A stretch of 64,000 nucleotides of DNA, from contig NC_058519.1 of NCBI RefSeq assembly GCF_904849725.1, forward strand, positions 537,052,316-537,116,315, read 5' to 3'. Both the position numbers and the translations under genes were made by a program. Of this stretch, positions 31,480 through 42,114 are shown in pieces. Source of the DNA: Hordeum vulgare subsp. vulgare (Eukaryota; Streptophyta; Magnoliopsida; Poales; Poaceae). The notes under the pieces were generated by a model that ran no database searches, had not been told where the DNA came from, and saw only the letters and a program-made list of their open reading frames with translations. Positions within the stretch are counted from its first letter, which is position 1. Each line of letters begins with the position of its first letter.

Positions 31480-32994
31480 TGATACGTCCATTTTGCATCA
31501 TGTTTTCATGTTGATATTTATCGCTTCTTTGGCTGTTATTTCACTTCACGGTACTATTCTTATGCCCTTTCTCTCTTATTTTGCAAGGTTTACATGAAGA
31601 GGGAGAATACCGGCAACTAGAATTCTGGCCTGAAAGTGGAGCAAAGTTGAGATACCTATTCTGCGCAACTCCAAACGCCGTGAAAATCAACGGGGATTTT
31701 TCCCAATTTATCAAAAATACTGGGCCGAAGAAGTGCCAGAGGGGCACCAGGGGGTGCACACAAGCCTGCACGGCGCGGCCAACCCCCCAGGTCGCGCCAT
31801 GCGGGCTTGTGGGCAGCCCACTTGCCCACTTTCTCCCCTCTTTTGCTATATGGAGGGTTTCGTACACGAAAAAAATAAAAGAGGAGCTTTTTCGTGGTTT
31901 TGCCGCCGTCACGAGGCGGAACTTGAGCAGAACCAATCTAGAGCTCCGGCAGGACGATCCTGCCGGGGAAACTTCCCTCCCGAAGGTGGAAATCGTCGCC
32001 ATCGTCATCACCAACACTCCTCTCATCGGAGGGGACTCGTCACCATCAACATCTTCATCAGCACCATCTCATCTCCAAACCCTAGTTCATCTCTTCTAAC
32101 CAATCTCCGTCTCGCGACTCCGATTGGTACTTGTAAGGTTGCTAGTAGTGTTGATTACTCTTTGTAGTTGATGCTAGTTGGATTATTTGGTGGAAGAGAT
32201 TACGTTCAGATCCTTGATGCTACTCATTACCTCTCTAATCATGAATATGATTATGCTTTGTGAGTAGTTACTTTTGTTCCTGAGGACATGGGATAAGTCA
32301 TGCTAATAATAGTCATGTGAATTTGGTATTCGTTCGGTATTTTTATATGTTGTATGTTGTTTTTCCTCTAGTGGTGTTATGTGAACGTCGACTACATAAC
32401 ACTTCACCATTATTTGAGCCTAGAGGAAGGCATTGGGAAGTAGATGATGGGTTGCTAGAGTGACAGAAGCTTAAACACTAGTTTATGCGTTGCTTCGTAA
32501 GGGGCTGATTTGGATCCACTAGTTTAATGCTATGGTTAGACTTTGTCTTAATTCTTCTTTCGTAGTTGCGGATGCTTGCGGTAGGGGTTAATCATAAGTG
32601 GGATGCTTGTCCAAGTAAGGGCAGTACCCAAGCGTCGGTCCACCCACATATCAAACTATCAAAGTAACGAACGCGAATCATATGAACATGATGAAACTAA
32701 CATGACAGAAATTCCCGTGTGTCCTCGGGAGCGTTTTTCCTCCTATAAGACTTTGTCCACGCTTGTCCCTTGCTACAAAAGGGATTGGGCCACTTTGTTG
32801 CACCGTTGCTACTTTTGTTACTTGTTGCTTGCTACGAATCATCTCACCAGACAATCACTTGTTACCGATAATTTCAGTGCTTGCAGATATTTCCTTGTTG
32901 AAAACCACTTGTCAGATCCTTCTGCTCCTCGTTGGGTTGGACACTCTTACTTATTGAAAGGACTAGATTGATCCCCTATACTTGTGGGTCATCA
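31480..32994 (+). mobile_element. Solo LTR, Sabrina-like Athila-type
   Basis: 1,515 bp from TGATACGTCCATTTTGCATC to CTTGTGGGTCATCA with no internal domain. Flanked by AGATG (31475-31479) and AGATT (32995-32999), a target duplication with one mismatch. F gag continues on both sides. A TATA-like GCTATATGG lies near 31845. A solo LTR results from recombination between the two LTRs of a once complete element. Family name from memory of the LTR start. Confidence 0.85.
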
Positions 32995-32998
32995 AGAT

Positions 32999-33076
32999 TC
33001 TTATATATCCAAGTATTTTCCACCGTCTAAGGTTATCTCTCTCCGTAATGATATCATGAATTTTAAGCAACTAGAT
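32999..33076 (+). CDS. gag: Gag-protease of element F, segment 2
   Basis: 26 codons between the solo LTR and element G, reading YISKYFPPSKVISLRNDIMN, a conserved Gag stretch in this family. It is in phase with segment 1 (GAT at 31476-31478 or its duplicate at 32996-32998) and with segment 3 (GAT at 33074-33076 or its duplicate). Confidence 0.78.
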
Positions 33077-36000
33077 TGTAGCGACCCGACTCAAAACGAG
33101 TCAAGCCTCTATGTTTCTGTGCCATCCCTGGATCAGTATGCTGGCACACACAGTACATCAATGTATATATCAAAGTGCAATCACATGTAAATAGCGTAAA
33201 ACTGATATATACCTTAAATATCTCAGCGGAAGCAGTCAAGGGAGTGGAGTCCCAATAAACACCAACGGCAAGTTGAGTGTAGACCGTAACCCTGAATCGT
33301 ACTCTTACTCGTCGAAGAAAAATATATGCAACATAAGACGTTGCAGCCGTGTAGGTCAGCATATTGAATATGCCGGCAAGTCACAAGAGAGGGGTAAAAT
33401 AATAATCAACTATCTCTACATGCATATTTGGTTGGTGGAGCTAAGTTTTGCATAAAGCCAGTTTTATCCTACAACAAGAGGGGCTAAAAGCAAAATGTTA
33501 CTACATTGTTGGTTGTTAACGAGATGGTTCCGCCAACCAATTCTCGTACCCGAGTTGTCAATAATTCCCACATCAATATTATTATTTGTGTTGAGAACTT
33601 CAGATAACTTCAGTTCCTTTGGCTCAAGTTGTCCATGACCGTGGACACGGCTAATCGATTAGGTTTGAGTACTCTACAGAGTTTTGCACACGTTCCCCAC
33701 AAGATTTGATCGCCTCCGTGTATGTCCTCGCACTTAAGGGTGTTTGAAGACCGGATGATCAAAACATGGTCTTTCAACGGGTCCCTCTGAATCCCCGTCG
33801 GTGCCCATCCATTCCTACCGTTCGTCTACATCTGCTAGCACCGCCTGTCCAGAGTCGCCGCGTTGTCCAACCAAGCCAGAGCCCATAATGACTTGTGGCT
33901 GTGCAGGTAAGCCTTGGGTCTTGAAAACATCCGTCCGTCTCTTTGAGCCTGGGTGAAGCTTTCCGCAGGATGACATGGCCTCTCCAGCATCCCGGGCATC
34001 CACTGGGTTTTCCAGGGAGCCGATCAACCGTCCTTCACCCAGTGTTGCATTGCGTCCGAGGTCTTGAAAATCTTGTCTTAGTCCGGTCTTGATTATTATA
34101 TCAACCTCGCATTACTCGTGGTATACACTCAACCGATAACCCGTCTACTTAAGCATAGCAAATATAACATCGTCGTCCCGGGGCCAAGTGTCGGGGTTGT
34201 TGTGTTCCTATCACATGATACTACAACTAGACTAAAGTTTCCAAGTACCTAGGCAGCATGCAAATTGGTAAAAGTAAGGTGATCTACCATGCATCGAAAA
34301 CATAGGTAAAATATCATGATCAAAGTGACTTGCCTGTGATGTTGATGAAGAAGAATTTCTCGAGAAAATAACTTGATAGACTACTCGTCACTCTCCGATG
34401 AAATCTATATAACAAACATAGCATTCACATAAGCACTCATACTAGCAATCATTCTAGCAATCAAAACAAAAGCGAGAGCGAATAGGAAACCGAAAGAAAC
34501 TTCAAATAGAACTAACGAGTCTTCTACTACGTCAACCACTAAATAGTTTTGTCTAACAGAAAATAATAACAAAGAACTAAGATATAAATCTAACTAAGAT
34601 AAAATAAAGTGTTTTTCACAAAATCTTTTGAAAGTATTCCCAAACGGGATTTGAAACAACGGTGAAAACAATTGCACGTTACTACGGAGCTAGAATTGAT
34701 TTCATGAAAACAAATAAAACTAAAATAAGAACTTGTTGCAAAACTACTGTTAACTAACATAACCAAAACAATAATAATGTTTCTGAAATAATAAATAAAG
34801 TATTTTAAAACAAAGCTAGAAAATGAATTAGCCGAAAACCGAAAAGCGGTGAAACAGAAATTGTTTCACATGAAATAATGAGGTCGAATACTCAAACAAA
34901 GCTGAAATTTTTACCACTTATGAATATGATCACTAGTGATCAGTACCAAAAGGAATAAAATTAAAATCTATTTTTAAACTCCTGGAATAGGCAAAACAGT
35001 GTTTAAACCAAATCTGCTCTAACTTATATTTATAAATTTCAAACATAGACAAATTATATATCTACAGAAACTGCATAAAATTTGTGATCCAACGCAAAAA
35101 GAATCACCTAATTCGGAGTTATAGACTAATAGATATGAATTTTCTAATATTGCAATTTTCTAAAAAAACTGCAATACGGGATTTCGTGAATCTCACCGTG
35201 GCTGACACACAAGAAGAACTCCGGCGAGGTGGCTGCTCCGGCGAGGTGGGGAGGTCACCGGCGGGGTGGGGAATCGGCGGAGGAGTAGCACAGCAGGGGT
35301 TGGGGCGCTGGAGAGGCTCGGCAGGTGTGATGGGGAAGCGCCACGAGACCTACTGCACTCCGTTCTTGACAGGAAGATGAGGATGGTGGCGCCGTGGCTA
35401 CGAGCAGGGAGAAGGCGAGGTGATGGGGAAAATGGAACAAGGAGAGGAGGGGCGTTATTAAAGGGGTGGTGGGAGGCGCCGGGAAGGAAAGGGCTTCGCG
35501 AATCCCGGAGGTGGGGATTCTCTTCTCCATGGAAAGAAACTTCCTGTGACGTGAGGGAGAGAGGAGGAAGAAGATGATCCTCTGTTGGGCCAAATTTGGA
35601 AAGCTCTTAATGGGCTAGCTCATATTTCCTAATAAAAGTGATCTCCTTCATATTTTCAAAACTAGGAAACTAAAACGTTAAAAAGGAAATCAAATCAATT
35701 CGGAATAAAGAGTTTTTATATACTAAAATTATTAGAAAAATAAAATATAGATGATGGGCATTTTTCCACGGCAAAAATAAAACTTCAGAAAAAATGTTTT
35801 TCCAAAAATCCCTAAAAGCATTATTTCTTTTTGCAAATAATTTTCAAATGATCCTCTAAGTTTGAGGGTGCAAATAACATTCAAAATGCCCGGGTATTTG
35901 AGGGTCATGTTCCTCCGCTCTTTAGAATGTATTTCCCGGCATTTCTTGCACGAAGAAAACAGATAGAAATGCAAGAGAATTCAAATGCAAATATCTCCGT

Positions 36001-36223
36001 TCAAATTATTTATAGTTGAAGAAGTCATGTCATCTTCTCTCTTTGCTTTTAAAAGCTTGAATTTGAATTCACCGGAGAAGGGGAAAGTCATTTTATTCCC
36101 TGTCATTCAAAAGTTTCGAGAAGTTTCAAATTTCACACAAGTTTCAGTCACTCAGCAAACAAACAAACAACCAATCTAATAATTATATTAACATTCCAAA
36201 ATTTATAATTTTGGGATGTTACA
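33077..36223 (-). repeat. Element G 3' LTR
   Basis: 3,147 bp. Contains the hairpin block at 33639-33662. TATA-like TTTAATAA (minus, 35462-35455), where the other LTR has TATAATAA. The GC-rich part (35200-35590) gives spurious ORFs on both strands that recur in the other LTR. Confidence 0.93.
33639..33662. other. Tandem hairpins in G LTR
   Basis: CCGT-GGAC-ACGG then CTAA-TCGA-TTAG (a 12-base palindrome). The same pair is at 39526-39549 in the other LTR. Confidence 0.65.
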
Positions 36224-37486
36224 AACTACCACACTTAAAATGAATCTCGTCCTCGAGATTCGAAGAGGCTAGAAAGAAAGGTTAGGGTTTGGGGGTCTTC
36301 TAACAATTCCAATCTCCGGCAAGGTGGGATGCTACCACACTTAAAATGAGAGATACTGGTCCCTCAAAATGTTTTGACGATCCTCTGGGGTTTTTGGCAA
36401 CTGACATCGCACAATCTTCATATTAAATCCTTTGGTGATGCTCTCCTGTTGACATAAGCTTCTTCCATCACTGGGTCTTCTTAACTGACAGTCTCGTGGT
36501 CAATTCTAAATAACATATCGGTGGTTCTCATGGTGGTCTACCATTTGTGGTTATCCTGCAGAGAGAAGGGTCTTGGCTTCATCCTCACCGTACAAAAAAA
36601 ATTCCTACGCGTGACAGCAAATGCCATGTACATGGGCTTTTCTTATACCATTCTAAGGATTAAACAAAAGCTTCAAAGAACGTCGTCTCTCTATATGGGT
36701 AAGTCTCTCAGATTTACCATTCCGAATAGCGAGATAAATGATAAGAGTAACTCGTCATGGTGATCAATCCATTCCGCACCCAAATCATTTCTCTGTATAA
36801 GGTTTAGCGAATCTCGCATTCTAACACTTGGGCATCCTCACAAGCGTTGCAGAATTTCTCTTGTCTACGAACGAAGTTCGGATAATCCATTGGTTCTGCA
36901 AGCTCAACAAAACATCTATCGTATCTTCACAACTCTCGGGTTTTCGTATGCTCCTAAGAAAACGTGTGCTGATCCATCATAGCTTCTTCCATAAATAATA
37001 TTCATTTCATAATCAATCCTTTATTACATCCTTGCTTTCTCCAAAAGTCCAACTCAAAAGTAATTTATTACAATTGCTGCCATCCACATTGTTCGGTATG
37101 GTCAAGAATTTCTGCCAAATTTATTCATCTGTCTCTCTTGGAGGTACTTTAGTTCCACTCAAACTTTCCGAGGTGCTCCTTGATAATCATGGTACACTCC
37201 TACTCAATGGATCCTGTGGGTTTACCGATTACTACCACACTTAAAATTGAATTATACTCATGTCTGCATAGACCATATTTTCTCATATCCTCATAATGTT
37301 CAGAGATCTTTGTTCGATGAGAAACAACGCATATAGTTTCAACATAGGCAATCATGAGACAATAAATTCCATTTATTCATGATGTTATTACAATCTCAGG
37401 GACTTCTGTTACAAAAATTTCACTCCATGATCTCATGAAAAACAAGAGTGCTTCAGATTACACTTATTGCCATGGTCAAAACTTAA
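36224..37486 (-). other. Element G region between gag and 3' LTR
   Basis: No pol motifs and no ORF above 80 codons that I can interpret. On the minus strand it ends with the polypurine-like tract AAGTGTGGTAGTT next to the LTR. A hairpin GAATCTCG-TCCT-CGAGATTC lies at 36242-36261. CTACCACACTTAAAAT occurs at 36226, again near 36332 and 37233, so the PPT region is repeated internally. Confidence 0.6.
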
Positions 37487-38650
37487 CTACTCCATTGTAG
37501 CTTTCTTCCTTTGTGGACAATCGCTGGCAAAATGTCCTGCTCCCTTGCAACAAAAGCAAATGATTTCTGACAAGTCTCGAGGCGTCTTAGTGGTTGCCTT
37601 TGCTCCTTGGGTTTCCGGCTTGCTTCCTGAGCACATGTATTTGTGGTGGCCAAATTTCATACACTTGTAACATCTGACATGACTCAGGTCCTTGTCTGCA
37701 GAGATTTGGTTCTTCCGAGGGTACTTTTTCTTCTTTCTGGACTCCTTCATTTTGGCCAGTTCTTCTATTTCAAGTGGATCAAACTCCACTTCTTCCGTCG
37801 GGAAGTATCCCAGATACTCTTGGCTTCTCTTCGTGCAGTCCTGTGAATAATGTCCTTCTTCTCCACATGAGTAGCATGCATTGGAGAAAAATCTGGTCAG
37901 ACCTTGTCCATCAGGGTCTTCAATATTTTCGTTCATCACCGGCTCTTCTAGAATCTTCTTCTTGAGGGTTTCCTTCACTGCACCTTTCTGTTGCTTGACA
38001 ACTTGTTGCACCTAGGGGTAAATGTGACACTGAGCTGGGTAGTGGTTGGTCCCTTCACGCAAGAAACAAGTCACCTGACTACTTGGGCACTCCTCAGCTG
38101 GGTGATTTTCTTCACAATGAGTGCATCCATCCTTGTGTTCTTCCTGGGTGTGTCCTATTTCTCCACAGATCTTGCATGCACAAGTCTTCTCCTTCGGATT
38201 TTCATAGTACTTCTGAATAAGTCGGGATCTTAACAAAGCCTTCTTGAATTCGTCCCAAGTTTCTGCTCCACTAAATCCTTGTATGGCATGATGCATTTTC
38301 CACCAGATAGCAGCACTTTGGGTAAAGTACTGAAGAGCGTGTTCCACTTCATACTTCCTTGAGATCAAGTTGCTCCCGAAGTGGTTCTCCATGTTTTGAA
38401 TCCATATATCAGCCTCCAGCTGGGTCATTGGTCCAGAGACTACAAGTCCAGCTTCATACTCCATCTGGTAGGGTTGAGGTTTTTTTGGGGATGAGACGGG
38501 TAAGAGAGGGAGGGAGATACCCGCAATACAAACAATATTTTTGAGAATAGATTTTAGTTGTGGCCGTCGGAAAACACACACCAATGATGGCTCACAATTC
38601 ATCGTATCTAACGTGGGTACATAAAAGGGGTTTGGACTTCTAATGGTCAT
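37487..38650 (-). pseudogene. gag: Gag of element G with six zinc knuckles, one in-frame stop
   Basis: One frame of 212 + 174 codons on the minus strand, interrupted by a single TAG at 38014-38012. The capsid-type part has EADIWIQNMENHFG (residues about 79-92), AAIWWKMHHAI and ETWDEFKKALL. Zinc knuckles: residues 159-172 (C-C-H-H), 176-188 (C-C-H-C, one residue short), 195-208 (second Cys is Arg), then in the second part 46-59, 114-127 and 152-165 (all C-x2-C-x4-H-x4-C). A Lys-rich linker (RKKKKYPRK) lies between knuckles 4 and 5. Typical Gypsy Gags have one or two knuckles. Gag packages the RNA; with no pol here, enzymes would have to come from a relative. The second part is only reached by reading through the TAG, or the stop is a recent mutation. 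Confidence 0.75.
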
Positions 38651-38946
38651 ATAATTATTCGGACACTTCAGGGTCTTCGAGTTCTTCGGGTCTTGGGAGT
38701 CTACTGTTGGTGTAGCTTCAATTCTTCAAACGCGTGGTGAAATCCTCTTTACTTTGAAGTGGGACTCCGTTGATTCTTCATGAGGTCAAAGGGGTAAGGG
38801 TATTGTCTAACTATTTGAGGTGAGAGAGAACATTCGATGAAATCAGAAGAGATGAGAAGTAAAAGGATGTTCTTGAAAATATTTTTTTTGAGAGATTCTT
38901 CCCTAAGGGATTCCATTTCCTAGGGTCACGTCCTACAGTCAACATG

Positions 38947-38959
38947 TGCTCTGATACCA
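38947..38959 (-). other. Primer binding site of element G (initiator Met type)
   Basis: Minus strand TGGTATCAGAGCA, four bases inside the right LTR. Sets the orientation. Confidence 0.85.
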
Positions 38960-38963
38960 TCTC

Positions 38964-41900
38964 TGTAGCGACCCGACTCAAAATGAGTCAAGCCTCTGTG
39001 TTTCTGTGCCATCCCTGGATCAGTATGCTGGCACACACAGTACATCAATGTATATATCAAAGTGCAATCACATGTAAATAGCGTAAAACTGATATATACC
39101 TTAAATATCTCAGCGGAAGCAGTCAAGGGAGTGGAGTCCCAATAAACACCAACGGCAAGTTGAGTGTAGACCGTAACCCTGAATCGTACTCTTACTCATC
39201 GAAGAAAAATATCTGCAACATAAGACGTTGCAGCCGTGTAGGTCAGCATATTGAATATGCCGACAAGTCACAAGAGAGGGGTAAAATAATAATCAACTAT
39301 CTCTACATGCATATTTGGTTGGTGGAGCTAAGTTTTTCATAAAGCCAGTTTTATCCTACAACAAGAGGGGCTAAAAGCAAAATGTTACTACATTGTTGGT
39401 TGTTAACGAGATGGTTTCGCCAACCAATTCTCGCACCCGAGTTGTCAATAATTCCCACATCAATATTATTATTTGTGTTGAGAACTTCAGATAACTTCAG
39501 TTCCTTTGGCTCAAGTTGTCCATGACCGTGGACACGGCTAATCGATTAGGTTTGAGTACTCTGCAGAGTTTTGCACACGTTCCCCACAAGATTTGGTCGC
39601 CTCCGTGTATGTCCTCGCACTTCAGGGTGTTTGAAGACCGGATGATCAAAACATGGTCTTTCAACGGGTCCCTCTGAATCCCCGTCGGTGCCCATCCATT
39701 CCTACCGTTCGTCTACATCTGCTAGCACCGCCTGTCCAGAGTCACCGCGTTGTCCAACCAAGCCAGAGCCCATAATGACTTGTGGCTGTGCAGGTAAGCC
39801 TTGAGTCTTGAAGTCTCCGTCCGTCCCTTTGAGCCTGGGTGAAGCTTTCCGCAGGATGACATGGCCTCTCCAGCATCCCGGGCATCCACTGGGTTTTCCA
39901 GGGAGCCGATCAACCGTCCTTCACCCAGTGTTGCATTGCGTCCGAGGTCTTGAAAATCTTGTCTTAGTCCGGTCTTGATTATTATATCAACCTCGCATTA
40001 CTCGTGGTATACACTCAACCGATAACCCGTCTACTTAAGCATAGCAAATATAACATCGTCGTCCCGGGGCCAAGTGTCGGGGTTGTTGTGTTCCTATCAC
40101 ATGATACTACAACTAGACTAAAGTTTCCAAGTACCTAGGCAGCATGCAAATTGGGAAAAGTAAGGTGATCTACCATGCATCGAAAACATAGGTAAAATAT
40201 CATGATCAAAGTGACTTGCCTGTGATGTTGATGAAGAAGAATTTCTCGAGAAAATAACTTGATAGACTACTCGTCACTCTCCGATGAAATCTATATAACA
40301 AACATAGCATTCACATAAGCACTCATACTAGCAATCACTCTAGCAATCAAAACAAAAGCGAGAGCGAATAGGAAACCGAAAGAAACTTCAAATAGAACTA
40401 ACGAGTCTTCTACTACGTCAACCACTAAATAGTTTTGTCTAACAGAAAATAATAACAAAGAACTAAGATATAAATCTAACTAAGATAAAATAAAGTGTTT
40501 TTCACAAAATCTTTTGAAAGTATTCCCAAACGGGATTTGAAACAACGGTGAAAACAATTGCACGTTACTACGGAGCTAGAATTGATTTCATGAAAACAAA
40601 TAAAACTAAAATAAGAACTTGTTGCAAAACTACTGTTAACTAACATAACCAAAACAATAATAATGTTTCTGAAATAATAAATAAAGTATTTTAAAACAAA
40701 GCTAGAAAATGAATTAGCCGAAAACCGAAAAGCGGTGAAACAGAAATTGTTGCACATGAAATAATGAGTTCGAATACTCAAACAAAGCTGAAATTTTTAC
40801 CACTTATGAATAGGATCACTAGTGATCAGTACCAAAAGGAATAAAATTAAAAGCTATTTTTAAACTCCTGGAATAGGCAAAACAGTGTTTAAACCAAATC
40901 TGCTCTAACTTATATTTATAAATTTCAAACATAGACAAATTATATATCTACAGAAACTGCATAAAATTTTTGATCCAACGCAAAAAGAATCACCTAATTC
41001 GGAGTTATAGACTAATAGATATGAATTTTCTAATATTGCAATTTTCTGAAAAAACTGCAATACGGGATTTCATGAATCTCACCGTGGCTGACACACAAGA
41101 AGAACTCCGGCGAGGTGGCTGCTCCGGCGAGGTGGGGAGGTCGCCGGCGGGGTGGGGAATCGGCGGAGGAGTAGCACTGCAGGGGTTGGGGCGCTGGAGA
41201 GGCTCGGCAGGTGTGATGGGGAAGCGCCACGAGACCTACTGCACTCCGTTCTTGACAGGAAGATGAGGATGGTGGCGCCGTGGCTACGAGCAGGGAGAAG
41301 GCGAGGTGATGGGGAAAATGGAACAAGGAGAGGAGGGGCGTTATTATAGGGGTGGTGGGAGGCGCCGGGAAGGAAAGGGCTTCGCGAATCCCGGAGGTGG
41401 GGATTCTCTTCTCCATGGAAAGAAACTTCGTGTGACGTGAGGGAGAGAGGAGGAAGAAGATGATCCTCTGTTGGGCCAAATTTGGAAAGCTCTTAATGGG
41501 CTAGCTCATATTTCCTAATAAAAGTGATCTCCTTCATATTTTCAAAACTAGGAAACTAAAACGTTAAAAAGGAAATCAAATCAATTCGGAATAAAGAGTT
41601 TTTATATACTAAAATTATCAGAAAAATAAAATATAGATGATGGGCATTTTTCCACGGCAAAAATAAAACTTCAGAAAAAATGTTTTCCCAAAAATCCCTA
41701 AAAGCATTATTTCTTTTTGCAAATAATTTTCAAATGATCCTCTAAGTTTGAGGGTGCAAATAACATTCAAAATGCCCGGGTATTTGAGGGTCATGTTCCT
41801 CCGCTCTTTAGAATGTATTTCCCGGCATTTCTTGCACGAAGAAAACGGATAGAAATGCAAGAGAATTCAAATGCAAATATCTCCGTTCAAATTATTTATA

Positions 41901-42109
41901 GTTGAAGAAGTCATGTCATCTTCTCTCTTTGCTTTTAAAAGCTTGAATTTGAATTCACCGGAGAAGGGGAAAGTCATTATATTCCCTCTCATTCAAAAGT
42001 TTCGAGAAGTTTCAAATTTCACACAAGTTTCAGTCACTCAGCAAACAAACAAACAATCAATCTAATAATTATATTAACATTCCAAAATTTATAATTTTGG
42101 GATGTTACA
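38964..42109 (-). repeat. Element G 5' LTR
   Basis: 3,146 bp. Keeps TATAATAA at 41348-41341 (minus), which fits an LTR promoter, followed downstream by a pyrimidine-rich stretch. Confidence 0.93.
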
Positions 42110-42114
42110 TAGAT

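Larger units (their letters stand above)
33077..42109 (-). mobile_element. Element G: minus-strand gag-only Gypsy with 3.1 kb LTRs
   Basis: LTRs 33077-36223 and 38964-42109 with TGTA...TACA ends, internal domain only 2.7 kb. Perfect target duplication TAGAT at 33072-33076 and 42110-42114. PBS and gag show it runs on the minus strand (5' LTR is the right one). No pol. By eye the LTRs differ at only about 1% of positions, so this is among the youngest insertions here. PBS type and Gag suggest the Tekay/Del chromovirus side of Gypsy. Confidence 0.92.

Noticed and set aside
31581..32167. 172- and 144-codon ORFs in the solo LTR
   Set aside because: They sit inside the Sabrina-like LTR downstream of its TATA-like box, with low-complexity Pro/Ser content and no domain; such frames are common in these LTRs.
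35084..35593. GC-rich overlapping ORFs on both strands, recurring at 40970-41479
   Set aside because: They lie in the two LTRs of G. GC-rich LTR sequence gives long frames on both strands; no motif or codon pattern supports a protein.
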